Assembly (NCBI GenBank): GCA_029858245.1
Contig: JAOUFL010000002.1
Location: forward strand, 1-31,031
Origin: Candidatus Zixiibacteriota bacterium
GTDB lineage: Bacteria; Zixibacteria; MSB-5A5; RBG-16-43-9
Reading direction: 5' to 3'
Length of the DNA: 31,031 bases
Below the pieces are notes generated by a model. The model saw nothing but the letters and a program-made list of their open reading frames with translations. It had not been told where the DNA came from and searched no databases. Position numbers and translations under genes: made by a program. Shown piece by piece: positions 20,742-29,542 of this stretch. The stretch's first letter is position 1; every line of letters begins with the position of its first letter.

Positions 20742-20766
20742 GGAAGGCTTTAGCCTTCCATTTTTT
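20742..20766 (+). terminator. Intrinsic terminator upstream of the kdsB cluster
   Basis: GGAAGGCT-TT-AGCCTTCC (20742-20759) then a six-T run (20761-20766). It would end transcription from the beta-barrel gene. The remaining bases to kdsB hold the promoter at 20865 and nothing else I can support. Confidence 0.75.
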
Positions 20767-20864
20767 AAATCAATTGAAGCCTGAGAGTAATATAAAAGTT
20801 TGTAGTTAGATGTTTGTTTGGTGTTTGAAGAAAAATACGTTAAAAAAGTTACTCTATTTTTTTA

Positions 20865-20893
20865 TTGACAAGGTCTTTCCGCTTTCGTAAAAT
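20865..20893 (+). promoter_or_regulatory. Sigma-70-type promoter of the kdsB-pyrG-kdsA cluster
   Basis: TTGACA (20865-20870), 17-base spacer, TAAAAT (20888-20893), one base off the -10 consensus. Transcription would start near 20900, with a 45-base leader before kdsB. It is the only strong promoter I see before the long LPS/rpoN cluster. Confidence 0.78.
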
Positions 20894-20945
20894 GGATTAC
20901 GTATTCCTAAGATTTTTTTATGATTTTATCTCTCGAATCTAAGAT

Positions 20946-21677
20946 ATGAAAAAAGATTTAGTAATAGGCGTGATTCCAGTAAGGTATAACTCCTCACGCC
21001 TGCCGGGGAAACCCTTCCTACCTGTCCAGGGGAAGCCCCTGCTTCAGAGAGTGTACGAAAGAGCATCCAGGTCAAAGCTTCTGGATAAAATAATGGTTGC
21101 AACTGATGATGAGAGAATAAATAAACTGGTTAAGGACTTTGAAGGAAATGTGGTTTTGACCTCTGGCAGACCAAAGAGCGGAACGGACAGAGTGGCAGAA
21201 GCGGTCAGGAATTCAAATCCTGATTTGGTTTTAAATATCCAGGGAGACGAGCCCTTTTTAAAGCCGGAGATGATTGATCAGCTGATCGATTTCATGAAAA
21301 AAAATAAGAAAGTTCAGATGGGAACCCTGGCGATGAAAGTCAGAGACCGGGATTTTTTTGAAAATCCCAATCGGGTCAAAGTGGTAATAGACAAAAAGGG
21401 AGATGCGCTTTATTTTTCCAGATTCCCCGTACCTTTTAAAAGAGACGGGAAGAGTAATAAAATAGATCATTATGAGCATATAGGTATTTATGCCTTCAGA
21501 AAGGAATTCCTCATAAAATTTTCTCAATGGAAGCAAACCCCTTTAGAAAAAAGCGAGAGCCTGGAACAGTTAAGGGTTTTAGAAAACGGATTCAAAATCA
21601 AAGTCGTGGTGACCGATTATGGTTCTAAATCTATAAATTCCTTTTCAGATTTAAAAGGACTTAAAAAGAGGTCCTGA
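20946..21677 (+). CDS. kdsB: CMP-Kdo synthetase (3-deoxy-manno-octulosonate cytidylyltransferase)
   Basis: A 243-aa cytoplasmic enzyme that joins CTP and Kdo to CMP-Kdo for LPS core synthesis. The N-terminal nucleotide-binding start I-P-V-R-Y-N-S-S-R-L-P-G-K-P, the A-T-D-D-E-R-I turn, L-N-I-Q-G-D-E-P-F-L-K-P and the metal/sugar-site D-H-Y-E-H-I-G-I-Y-A-F-R, with L-E-K-S-E-S-L-E-Q-L-R near the end, define KdsB. Length is normal. It ends in a TGA one base before pyrG, which shows that TGA is used as a stop in this genome, and it opens the cluster under the promoter at 20865. Confidence 0.96.
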   Translation: MKKDLVIGVIPVRYNSSRLPGKPFLPVQGKPLLQRVYERASRSKLLDKIMVATDDERINKLVKDFEGNVVLTSGRPKSGTDRVAEAVRNSNPDLVLNIQGDEPFLKPEMIDQLIDFMKKNKKVQMGTLAMKVRDRDFFENPNRVKVVIDKKGDALYFSRFPVPFKRDGKSNKIDHYEHIGIYAFRKEFLIKFSQWKQTPLEKSESLEQLRVLENGFKIKVVVTDYGSKSINSFSDLKGLKKRS

Positions 21678-21678
21678 A

Positions 21679-23346
21679 TTGAACCCCAAAAATGTGCCTA
21701 AATATATTTTCATAACCGGTGGAGTGGTCTCCTCCCTGGGCAAGGGAGTAGCCTGTTCCTCTCTCGGTATTCTGTTAAAGAAAAGAGGGCTTAAGGTAAG
21801 TCTGCAGAAATTCGACCCTTATCTGAATGTTGATCCCGGCACCATGAATCCGTTTCAGCATGGGGAGGTTTTCGTTTTAGATGATGGAGCAGAAACCGAT
21901 CTGGACTTAGGTCATTACGAAAGATTTCTGGATGAGAGTCTGACCAGGGACAGCAATGTTACTACCGGTCAGGTGTATGGCGAGGTTATAACCAGAGAGA
22001 GAAGAGGCGATTACCTGGGGGCAACAGTTCAGGTAATTCCCCATATCACAGATGAGATCAAGAGAAGGATAAAAAAATTAGCGGAAAAGAATGGGGACGT
22101 AGATGTGGTTATAACCGAAATAGGTGGAACAGTCGGGGATATCGAAGGGCTGCCTTTTCTGGAATCGATCAGGCAGATGGGGTTGGAGTACGGACATAAA
22201 AATGTCCTTTATATCCACCTGACCCTGGTACCATTTATAGAATCAGCCGGCGAGGTTAAGACTAAGCCAACCCAGCATAGCGTTAAAGAATTACGGGGGA
22301 TTGGCATACAGCCTGATATCCTTCTGTGCAGAACTCCCAGACCTTTATCTCCGGAGATAAAAAATAAAATAGGGCTTTTCTGCAATGTGCCCAGCCAGTC
22401 TGTTATTCAGGCTATAGATGTGAAATCTATTTATCAGATTCCCTTGCTTTTTCATCAGGAGGGGCTGGATGAGCTGGTCTGCCAACATCTGGATTTATCC
22501 TGCAGTGGTCTGAATATAAAAGAGTGGGAAGATATGATGGAAAAAATCGAGCATCCAAAACATGAAGTAAAAATCGGGATCTGCGGGAAATATACTAACT
22601 TAAAAGATTCTTACAAAAGTATAATTGAGGCTTTTGTACATGCCGGCGTGGAGAATGAAGCCAGGGTAGAGCTCGAATGGATAAACTCTGAAAATCTGGT
22701 CAAGGACAAAGCCTTAGAGTACCTTAAGGAATTAGATGGAATTCTTATACCAGGTGGTTTCGGGGAGAGGGGTATCGAGGGGAAAATAGAAGCAGTCAGA
22801 TTTGTCAGGGAAAATAAAATTCCCTTTTTCGGAATCTGCCTGGGGATGCAGTGTGCGGTCATAGAGTTTGCCAGAAATATATGTGGGAAAAAAGGTGCTA
22901 ACAGCACGGAATTCGATAAGAACACCAGATATCCGGTGATAAGTCTTCTGATTGAGCAGGAAAAGGTAGTGTATAAGGGGGCAACCATGAGATTAGGCGC
23001 ATATCCCTGCATTCTGGGTAAAGAATCTTTCTCATTCAGGGCTTACCGGGAAAAAGAGATAAGCGAAAGGCACAGGCACAGGTTCGAATTCAATAATAAT
23101 TTCAAAGAGAGCTTAACCAAAGCTGGCTTGAGAATTGCCGGAGCTTCGCCGGATGAAAAACTGGTGGAGATAATAGAGATACCGAATCACCCCTGGTTCG
23201 TAGGAGTGCAATTCCATCCGGAGTTAAAATCCAGACCACTTCGGGCACATCCTTTATTCAGAGAGTTCGTCAAAGCTTCCCTGAACTACAAAACCTCAAA
23301 AAAGTTGAAGACCACAGAAGAAAAAGAGCCCCTGGTCAAGAGATGA
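21679..23346 (+). CDS. pyrG: CTP synthase
   Basis: A 555-aa cytoplasmic enzyme that aminates UTP to CTP with glutamine. The synthetase domain starts K-Y-I-F-I-T-G-G-V-V-S-S-L-G-K-G. The glutaminase domain has the catalytic Cys in F-F-G-I-C-L-G-M-Q-C-A and the His/Glu pair in V-Q-F-H-P-E-L-K-S. The start is TTG 21679 with AAGAGG eight bases upstream, one base after kdsB ends. It stops with TGA and overlaps kdsA by four bases. Its product CTP is the substrate of KdsB next door, and this kdsB-pyrG-kdsA linkage is common in Gram-negatives. Confidence 0.97.
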   Translation: MNPKNVPKYIFITGGVVSSLGKGVACSSLGILLKKRGLKVSLQKFDPYLNVDPGTMNPFQHGEVFVLDDGAETDLDLGHYERFLDESLTRDSNVTTGQVYGEVITRERRGDYLGATVQVIPHITDEIKRRIKKLAEKNGDVDVVITEIGGTVGDIEGLPFLESIRQMGLEYGHKNVLYIHLTLVPFIESAGEVKTKPTQHSVKELRGIGIQPDILLCRTPRPLSPEIKNKIGLFCNVPSQSVIQAIDVKSIYQIPLLFHQEGLDELVCQHLDLSCSGLNIKEWEDMMEKIEHPKHEVKIGICGKYTNLKDSYKSIIEAFVHAGVENEARVELEWINSENLVKDKALEYLKELDGILIPGGFGERGIEGKIEAVRFVRENKIPFFGICLGMQCAVIEFARNICGKKGANSTEFDKNTRYPVISLLIEQEKVVYKGATMRLGAYPCILGKESFSFRAYREKEISERHRHRFEFNNNFKESLTKAGLRIAGASPDEKLVEIIEIPNHPWFVGVQFHPELKSRPLRAHPLFREFVKASLNYKTSKKLKTTEEKEPLVKR

Positions 23347-24206
23347 AAAACCATCACTCAGAAAAAAGAATAGTTAAGGTAAATGGTTTATCTATTGGTC
23401 AGGGTTTCCCTCTGGTTTTAATTGCTGGTCCATGTGTCATAGAGTCAGAAAAACTGGTTTTGAAAACAGCAGAAAGGATAAAAAAAATAAGCGATAAACT
23501 GGGTATTCCCTTTATCTTCAAGTCCTCTTATACTAAAGCTAATCGTTTAAATATAGATTCCTATTCTGGACCTGGTCTGGAAAAGGGTTTAAAGGCCCTG
23601 GAGAAGGTAAAAAAGGAATTCGGTGTCCCGGTATTGACTGATATTCATTCAAAGGAAGAAGCCTTACCCGTCTCAGGAGTAGCAGATATATTGCAGATTC
23701 CAGCTTTCTTATGCAGACAAACAGATATAGTTTTATCAGCAGCCAAAACCGGTAAGGTGCTTAATATTAAAAAAGGGCAGTTTATGGCGCCAGAGGATAT
23801 GAAAAATATTGCAGAAAAAGCTGAATCTACCGGTAACAAAAACATCCTTCTGACTGAGAGAGGAACTACTTTTGGTTATCATAACCTGGTGGTGGACTTT
23901 CGTTCTCTGGTAATAATGAGAGAGCTGGGTTATCCTGTAGTATTCGATGCTACTCATTCTTTGCAATTACCAGGGGGTGAGAAGACTTGTTCTTCCGGGG
24001 AACCCCAGTTTATTTTTCCGCTTTCCCGGGGAGCAGTTGCCTGCGGCTGTGATGCACTATTTATCGAAACTCATCCCAGAGTTGATAAAGCTTTATGTGA
24101 TAGAGGAAGTATGCTTCCCTTAGATAGATTAGAGAAGCTTTTGTTCCAGCTAAAACAGATAGATGAACACATGAGAACCTGGGTAAAGGAGGATGTAGAA
24201 TCGTAA
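23343..24206 (+). CDS. kdsA: Kdo-8-phosphate synthase
   Basis: A 287-aa cytoplasmic aldolase that condenses phosphoenolpyruvate with arabinose-5-phosphate. Landmarks are L-V-L-I-A-G-P-C-V-I-E-S, K-S-S-Y-T-K-A-N-R, Q-I-P-A-F-L-C-R-Q-T-D, T-E-R-G-T-T-F-G-Y and D-A-T-H-S-L-Q-L-P-G-G. Cys31 in A-G-P-C marks the metal-dependent class (Aquifex type); the E. coli-type metal-free enzyme has Asn at that position. It overlaps pyrG (ATGA) and is followed by kdsC, the next step, so the pathway order is preserved. Confidence 0.96.
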   Translation: MKNHHSEKRIVKVNGLSIGQGFPLVLIAGPCVIESEKLVLKTAERIKKISDKLGIPFIFKSSYTKANRLNIDSYSGPGLEKGLKALEKVKKEFGVPVLTDIHSKEEALPVSGVADILQIPAFLCRQTDIVLSAAKTGKVLNIKKGQFMAPEDMKNIAEKAESTGNKNILLTERGTTFGYHNLVVDFRSLVIMRELGYPVVFDATHSLQLPGGEKTCSSGEPQFIFPLSRGAVACGCDALFIETHPRVDKALCDRGSMLPLDRLEKLLFQLKQIDEHMRTWVKEDVES

Positions 24207-24214
24207 ACCCTGAG

Positions 24215-24721
24215 TTGAAAAGGAAGCTTAAGAAAATAAAGCTTTTGCTGTTAGATGTGGATGGGGTGCTGACGGACAATTCGATTTACCTGGGTGATGA
24301 TGGAAAGGAGATTAAGAAATTCAATGTCTCAGATGGATTGGGAATTTATTTTTTACGGAAAGCGGGGATTAAAGTAGCTTTTCTTTCAGGCAGAGTATCT
24401 GAATCTGCCAGGTTAAGAGGAAAGGAATTAAAGGTCGACGAACTCCATTTTGGAATAAGTAATAAACTGCAGGTTTACCAGAGATTAAAAAGAAAGTTAA
24501 GGTTGAAAGATGAGGAGATCCTTTACATGGGAGATGACCTTCTGGATTATGAAATATTCGAAAAGGCAGGTTTACCCGTAGGGATAAAAAATGGTGATAG
24601 CAGAATAAATCGAAAAGCCTTCTATGTAACTGAAAAAAGGGGTGGAGAGGGTGCTGTCAGAGAGGTAAGTGATTTAATCCTGGTGAGTAAAAATATCAAT
24701 CCCATGAGGTTTTTAAGATGA
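24215..24721 (+). CDS. kdsC: Kdo-8-phosphate phosphatase (HAD superfamily)
   Basis: A 168-aa cytoplasmic HAD phosphatase that removes the phosphate from Kdo-8-phosphate. The nucleophile motif is L-L-L-L-D-V-D-G-V-L-T-D near residue 11, then F-L-S-G-R-V-S-E-S for motif II, and Y-M-G-D-D-L-L-D for motif IV, the usual KdsC set. Size fits a tetramer-forming KdsC with no cap domain. TTG 24215 is the only usable start codon. The codons just before it read V-N-P-E in frame and GGAGG at 24188-24192 lies rather far upstream, so the real start may be a rare codon such as ATC at 24200. It overlaps kdsD by four bases. Confidence 0.93.
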   Translation: MKRKLKKIKLLLLDVDGVLTDNSIYLGDDGKEIKKFNVSDGLGIYFLRKAGIKVAFLSGRVSESARLRGKELKVDELHFGISNKLQVYQRLKRKLRLKDEEILYMGDDLLDYEIFEKAGLPVGIKNGDSRINRKAFYVTEKRGGEGAVREVSDLILVSKNINPMRFLR

Positions 24722-25677
24722 TAATAGAAAAAGCCAAGGAAGTTATCCGCAAAGAAGCAGAAGCCATTTTAAATCTGGAGAAAAAGATAAACTCCGAATT
24801 CGAAAAAGCAGTGAACTTAATTCTTAAATGCAGGGGCAGGGTTATAGTAACCGGAATAGGGAAATCAGGTATAATCGGCAAGAAAATCGCTGCCACCCTG
24901 ACCTCGACCGGGACGGCAGCAATATTTTTGCATCCGGTGGAAGGATTACATGGGGATCTGGGATTAGTACGCAGGGATGATGTGGTGATCGCCATAACCA
25001 AAAGCGGCGAGACCGAGGAATTACAGCAGCTTTTTCCGTTATTCAAGAGACTGGGCGTACCCATCATCAGCTTAACCGGCGATCCGGGATCCCCAACCGC
25101 AGAAAAAAGCGATGTGGTGATAGACGTCTCGGTGGATGGAGAAGCCTGCCCTAATAATTTAATTCCCACCTCCAGCACAACCGCATCACTTGTGATGGGG
25201 GATGCCTTAGCCATTGCCCTTCTGGAGGAAAGAGGATTCTCTGCTGAGGATTTCGCCTTTCTCCACCCGGGGGGATATCTGGGGAAAAAGCTCTTTCTTA
25301 AGGTTAAGGATATAATGCATACAGGGAACAATATCCCTTCAGTATCTGAGAACGCAAATATGAAGGAGGTGATCCTGGAGATGACCTCCAAAAGATTTGG
25401 TGCTACCTCGATTGTAGATGAGAAAAATGAATTGGTGGGGATATTTACCGATGGTGATCTGAGGAGGTTGGTGGAGAAAACTGAGGATATATTCAATCTA
25501 AAAGCCAGAGAGGTAATGACCAGAAATCCCAAGACTATAAATGCCGAGGAACTTGCTGCTAAAGCGTTAAACCGGATGGAGTTCTATAATATCACCTGTC
25601 TGATTGTGCCTGACGTCAAAAGAGTTCCAGTAGGAATTATTCACTTGCATGATTTGCTTAAAGCCGGTGTGGTATAA
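24718..25677 (+). CDS. kdsD: Arabinose-5-phosphate isomerase (SIS and two CBS domains)
   Basis: A 319-aa cytoplasmic isomerase making D-arabinose-5-phosphate from ribulose-5-phosphate, the first committed step of Kdo synthesis. The N-terminal SIS domain has V-T-G-I-G-K-S-G-I-I-G-K-K, the T-S-T-G-T-A-A-I-F-L-H-P-V-E-G-L-H-G-D-L-G patch and T-S-S-T-T-A-S-L-V-M-G-D-A-L-A. The C-terminal CBS pair (about 205-319) shows F-G-A-T-S-I-V-D and G-I-F-T-D-G-D-L-R-R. Length is standard for KdsD/KpsF. It is coupled to kdsC by ATGA overlap and separated by 12 bases from the acyltransferase. Confidence 0.95.
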   Translation: MIIEKAKEVIRKEAEAILNLEKKINSEFEKAVNLILKCRGRVIVTGIGKSGIIGKKIAATLTSTGTAAIFLHPVEGLHGDLGLVRRDDVVIAITKSGETEELQQLFPLFKRLGVPIISLTGDPGSPTAEKSDVVIDVSVDGEACPNNLIPTSSTTASLVMGDALAIALLEERGFSAEDFAFLHPGGYLGKKLFLKVKDIMHTGNNIPSVSENANMKEVILEMTSKRFGATSIVDEKNELVGIFTDGDLRRLVEKTEDIFNLKAREVMTRNPKTINAEELAAKALNRMEFYNITCLIVPDVKRVPVGIIHLHDLLKAGVV

Positions 25678-25689
25678 TTCAAGAATTAA

Positions 25690-26601
25690 ATGGTGAAAGG
25701 TCTTTGGCTAAAACTGAAGAAAAAAATTAAGAACTGGATTATCTATAGATTCATTAAGTTTTTAATCACCTTTTTGAATCTTTTTCCACGCAAGATTTCC
25801 CTTTTCGCTGGTGCTATTCTTGGAAAAACAGCCTATTATGTTATTCCTCAGGCTCGTAAAGAGGCTTTTAATAACCTGAAGTTAGCTTTTCCCAGACTAA
25901 AAATAAATACTTACAGAAAAATCTGCCTTAAAGTATTTGAGAGTATTGGCAGGAACTCAAGCGATGCAGTCCGGTTGCCTAAAATGAACTGGAAAGAAAT
26001 CGAGAAGATGGTCAGAACAGAAGGGATGGAACATCTTGAAAAAGCTTATGCTCAGGGGAAAGGGGTGATTGTTATTACAGGCCATATTGGAAATTTCGAG
26101 CTTTTAGCGACTTACGTCTCTCTGAGAGGATATAAAGTCTCTGTAATCGGCAGGGAATTATATGACCCAAGGCTGAATAAGCTTTTAGTCAGAAGCAGAG
26201 AAAAAGCAGGAGTGCATAATATCCCTACTACAGCTAACATTAAGGAAGTTATAAAAGCGCTGAATTCGGGTAGAATCCTGGGTATCCTGATGGATCAGGA
26301 TTCCTCAAGAGTCAGGGGGATATCTGTCAATTTTTTCGGAAAGCCGGCACGAACCCCGGTTGGCGCGATAATTCTGGCTTTAAAACTTTATTCTCCTATT
26401 GTACCTATGGCTATAGTTCAGACCAGGGAAGGTGATTATAAGATTATAGTTCGTGAAGAGATAAAACCTAATGCGGGGAAAGATAAAGAAGAAAATATCC
26501 TATATCTTACTCAAAAATGCACAGATTTTCTGGAGGAAGTGATCAGGAGACATCCAGATCAGTGGGTCTGGATGCATAAAAGATGGCGTAAACTCAGATA
26601 G
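25690..26601 (+). CDS. Lipid A acyltransferase, LpxL/HtrB family
   Basis: A 303-aa membrane-associated acyltransferase that adds a secondary acyl chain to lipid A. After a basic, hydrophobic N-terminus (about 15-45, partly an anchor), the acceptor motif is I-T-G-H-I-G-N-F-E-L-L (the H-x4-E of the family), followed by M-D-Q-D-S-S and F-F-G-K-P-A-R-T-P-V-G. The C-terminal Q-W-V-W-M-H-K-R-W is typical. Length is normal. It sits within the Kdo genes and before lptC, in line with lipid A maturation and export. Whether it is LpxL-, LpxM- or LpxP-like cannot be decided. Confidence 0.9.
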   Translation: MVKGLWLKLKKKIKNWIIYRFIKFLITFLNLFPRKISLFAGAILGKTAYYVIPQARKEAFNNLKLAFPRLKINTYRKICLKVFESIGRNSSDAVRLPKMNWKEIEKMVRTEGMEHLEKAYAQGKGVIVITGHIGNFELLATYVSLRGYKVSVIGRELYDPRLNKLLVRSREKAGVHNIPTTANIKEVIKALNSGRILGILMDQDSSRVRGISVNFFGKPARTPVGAIILALKLYSPIVPMAIVQTREGDYKIIVREEIKPNAGKDKEENILYLTQKCTDFLEEVIRRHPDQWVWMHKRWRKLR

Positions 26602-26652
26602 TGCTTGATAAAAAGAAAAGAAAGAGGTAAATTTATAATAGATAGGTTTTTT

Positions 26653-27201
26653 ATGGACAAAAAATTAAAACCACTTATATTTCTGATAGGAGTAAACCTG
26701 TTTTTTTCCTGTCAGGAGGAAAGCTCAAATAGAACTCCAAAAGTGAATGTCTTGCCTGACCAGGTGGTGGAAAATACAACCATAACTTTTACTCATAGTG
26801 GCGTAAAGACTGCAGAGATAAAGGTCAGGTATCTGGAAAAATATGAGAAAAGGGATATGGCTAAAGGGAGAGAGATATTCGCTAATATCTATAACGAGGA
26901 AGGAGAACATATCTCTATCCTAAAGGCAGATTCGGGCTGGATAAGGGAGAGAAAACAGGAGATTAAAGTTTTTGGAGACGTAGTGGTTAAATCAGATAAA
27001 GGAATGGTTCTGGAAACCCAGAGTCTTAGCTGGAATCCACTATCGAATATAGTTACCACAGAGGATTTCGTTAAAATCACCAAGGGAGAAGATGTGATAA
27101 CCGGCTATGGTTTAGAGGCGGACCAGGAATTAAAAGAACTCAGGATTAAGAAAGAGATTAAAGGGAAGATAAAAGAGGTTATGAAAGAAGATCTTAAATA
27201 G
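26653..27201 (+). CDS. lptC: LPS export protein LptC, probable lipoprotein
   Basis: A 182-aa protein of the LptC family that passes LPS from the LptBFG ABC transporter to LptA in the periplasm. ATG 26653 is chosen because it gives a lipoprotein signal peptide L-K-P-L-I-F-L-I-G-V-N-L-F-F-S-C with the lipobox Cys at 20; an earlier TTG (26605) would put charged residues ahead of it. The periplasmic domain is beta-rich with alternating strands (A-D-S-G-W-I-R-E-R, then V-F-G-D-V-V-V-K-S-D). It ends in a Lys-rich tail. lptA is not between it and lptB, as is common elsewhere, so LptA must lie outside this window. No clear ribosome site is visible. Confidence 0.85.
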   Translation: MDKKLKPLIFLIGVNLFFSCQEESSNRTPKVNVLPDQVVENTTITFTHSGVKTAEIKVRYLEKYEKRDMAKGREIFANIYNEEGEHISILKADSGWIRERKQEIKVFGDVVVKSDKGMVLETQSLSWNPLSNIVTTEDFVKITKGEDVITGYGLEADQELKELRIKKEIKGKIKEVMKEDLK

Positions 27202-27235
27202 AGAATAAACCTGTTTATGCAGACACAAAATTTAT

Positions 27236-27970
27236 ATGGATAATAATCAAATATTAAGATCGGAGAATTTAATTAAAATCTACAGAAGCCGTAAGGTAGT
27301 AGATGTTGTTTCCATTGAAGTGAAACAGGGAGAGGTGGTGGGGCTTCTGGGACCAAATGGTGCAGGTAAAACCACTACCTTCTATATGTTCATCGGTTTT
27401 ATCAAGCCAAATTCTGGCAGGATCTTAATCGATTCCGAAGACATAACCAGTTTTCCTATGTATAAAAGAGCACGACAAGGAATTGGATATCTTTCTCAGG
27501 AACCCTCCATATTTAGAAAATTAACTGTGGAGGAGAATATATTGGCAATTCTGGAGATGCAAAAATTGGATAAAGACAAACGTAAACATAAATTAGAAGA
27601 ACTATTAAATGAGCTGGATATAGCTCCTTTAGCAAAGAATAAAGCCTATACTTTATCGGGTGGTGAAAGAAGAAGGGTAGAGATAACCAGGGCTTTGGTA
27701 ACTGAGCCTAAATTTATGCTTTTGGATGAACCCTTTCTGGGAATCGATCCCATAGCGGTTGAGGATATTCAGAAAATAATCTTCCGCTTGAAACAGAAAA
27801 ACCTGGGAATTCTTATCACGGATCATAATGTGCGGGAAACCTTAGCCATAACTGATAGAGCTTATATAATGTGCGATGGTCAGATATTGAAATCCGGCAC
27901 CTCGGAATACTTAGCCTCGGATCCGGAAGCCAGGAAGATCTACTTAGGTGAAAGGTTTAAATTAAATTGA
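27236..27970 (+). CDS. lptB: LPS export ATPase LptB
   Basis: A 244-aa cytoplasmic ABC ATPase that powers LPS extraction by LptFG. Walker A is G-P-N-G-A-G-K-T-T (39-47), the Q-loop lies in Y-L-S-Q-E-P-S-I-F-R-K, the signature is L-S-G-G-E-R-R-R-V-E-I-T-R-A and Walker B is M-L-L-D-E-P-F-L-G-I-D-P. The switch His is in I-T-D-H-N-V-R-E-T, a typical LptB sequence. It ends in TGA as a stop codon. The gene lies 34 bases after lptC and 54 bases before rpoN, an order often preserved in Gram-negatives. Confidence 0.95.
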   Translation: MDNNQILRSENLIKIYRSRKVVDVVSIEVKQGEVVGLLGPNGAGKTTTFYMFIGFIKPNSGRILIDSEDITSFPMYKRARQGIGYLSQEPSIFRKLTVEENILAILEMQKLDKDKRKHKLEELLNELDIAPLAKNKAYTLSGGERRRVEITRALVTEPKFMLLDEPFLGIDPIAVEDIQKIIFRLKQKNLGILITDHNVRETLAITDRAYIMCDGQILKSGTSEYLASDPEARKIYLGERFKLN

Positions 27971-28024
27971 GTGATGATTTAGTCCGATAAAGAAGGTAGA
28001 AGAGAATACAAGTAAGGTTAAAAT

Positions 28025-29443
28025 ATGAAGTTAGGATTACAGGTAAAACTTAAACAGACCATTGCTCCACAACTAATTCAGTCTTTAAAACTTCTGCAGA
28101 TGCCTATTCTTAAGTTAGAGCAGATGGTACGCCAGGAGCTATCAACCAATCCTATTCTGGAGGAAACTGAATCCACGGAGGAGCTGGACTTTTCTACTTC
28201 TGAAGAAGAACCGCAAATGGATCCACAATTAGGTAAGATTGACTGGAGTGAATATTTAGGTGAGGAAAGCGAGTTCAGAGTAAGAGAGGAGAAAGAAAAC
28301 CAGGAGGAGAAGGAACAAAGACCAACTGTGGTGGAAAAGAACCTGTATGAGCATCTGGTGGAACAACTTCACTTCAGCAAGCTTTCAGAAGAAGAATATA
28401 GAATCGGAGAATACATAATCGGCAACATAGATGAAAGCGGTTATCTGGTTTGTTCCCTGGAGGAGATAGTCGAAGGATTGAAAAGCGATCCCGTGATCAC
28501 CAGAAAAGTTCTCGATCTGATTAAGAATTTTGATCCCCCGGGAGTAGGCGCAAGAGATCTGAAGGAGTCTCTTCTAATCCAATTAAAAGAAAGAGGCCTG
28601 GAGCAGAGCCTGGCTTATAGGATAGTGGATCAACATTTAAACGAGCTGGACAAAAAAAGCCTTTCTCAATTAACCAAATTATTAGGAATTGATTTTGAAG
28701 AAGTCCAGAAAGCAATGGATCTTATCCGCACACTATCCCCCACACCTGCAGCTGGAAGGTTCGTAAATGGCGCAGTCCCCATTGTTCCGGATTTGATTGT
28801 GGAAAAAGTGGGCAATGAATATCTGGTTTTTCATAACGATAAAAATATACCTCGACTCAGGGTTAATCCGGCTTATAAAGACATAATGAAAAAGAATAAC
28901 CCTACCAAGCCAGAGGTAAAAGATTATGTGAAGAAGAAACTGGAGCAGGCTCGCTGGCTTTTAAACGCTATAAATCAGCGGCGTTCCACTATGGTTAATG
29001 TTATGGGTGCCATTATCGAGGAGCAAAGAGAGTTTTTCGAAAATGGACCTGAGTATCTGAAACCATTGATTATGGAAACCATAGCTAATAAATTGAATAT
29101 GAATGTGGCAACAGTATCCCGGGTAGCCAATGATAAATTCGTTCAGACCCCGCAGGGATTGTATGAGATAAGGTATTTTTTCAATTCCGGGATGATCAAG
29201 GAAAACGGTCAGGAAGTGTCCAAACGGCAAATCAAGAATATTTTAGAGGAAATAATAAAGGAAGAAGATACCAACACACCCCTATCCGATCGGAAGATCT
29301 TCCACAAGATACAGGAGAAGGGGATCAATTTAGCCCGTCGAACAGTGACTAAATATCGGGAGGAGCTCCGTATTCCTTCAGCCCGTTTCCGTAAAAGGGT
29401 AACCAGAGGTAAAAGCAGTAAGATTGAGGAACAAAAGGATTAA
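28025..29443 (+). CDS. rpoN: RNA polymerase sigma-54 factor
   Basis: A 472-aa sigma-54, needed for promoters of the -24/-12 type. The N-terminal region I (L-G-L-Q-V-K-L-K-Q-T-I-A-P-Q-L-I-Q-S-L-K-L-L-Q) contacts enhancer-binding proteins; the acidic region II (about 48-105) is Glu/Asp-rich. Region III has the core-binding domain with N-F-D-P-P-G-V-G-A-R-D-L. The RpoN box A-R-R-T-V-T-K-Y-R-E is at about 437-446. Length is normal. It sits between lptB and hpf as in many proteobacteria. A sigma-54 promoter is seen upstream of the PEP-CTERM gene in the same window, giving it at least one plausible local target. Confidence 0.97.
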   Translation: MKLGLQVKLKQTIAPQLIQSLKLLQMPILKLEQMVRQELSTNPILEETESTEELDFSTSEEEPQMDPQLGKIDWSEYLGEESEFRVREEKENQEEKEQRPTVVEKNLYEHLVEQLHFSKLSEEEYRIGEYIIGNIDESGYLVCSLEEIVEGLKSDPVITRKVLDLIKNFDPPGVGARDLKESLLIQLKERGLEQSLAYRIVDQHLNELDKKSLSQLTKLLGIDFEEVQKAMDLIRTLSPTPAAGRFVNGAVPIVPDLIVEKVGNEYLVFHNDKNIPRLRVNPAYKDIMKKNNPTKPEVKDYVKKKLEQARWLLNAINQRRSTMVNVMGAIIEEQREFFENGPEYLKPLIMETIANKLNMNVATVSRVANDKFVQTPQGLYEIRYFFNSGMIKENGQEVSKRQIKNILEEIIKEEDTNTPLSDRKIFHKIQEKGINLARRTVTKYREELRIPSARFRKRVTRGKSSKIEEQKD

Positions 29444-29517
29444 AATTGAGACTCAACCAGGGGAAATAAGCTTAAAATCTATTAGATAATTTTAACCTCA
29501 ACAACTATAAATAAATT

Positions 29518-29538
29518 ACACTCGAAAGAAAGGAGTGT
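29518..29538 (+). promoter_or_regulatory. Hairpin covering the hpf ribosome-binding site
   Basis: ACACTC (29518-29523) pairs with GAGTGT (29533-29538), enclosing GAAAGAAAG. The right half of the ribosome site AAAGGAG is in the stem, so folding would partly mask it. It could be chance, since the stem is only six pairs. Confidence 0.35.
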
Positions 29539-29542
29539 ATAA

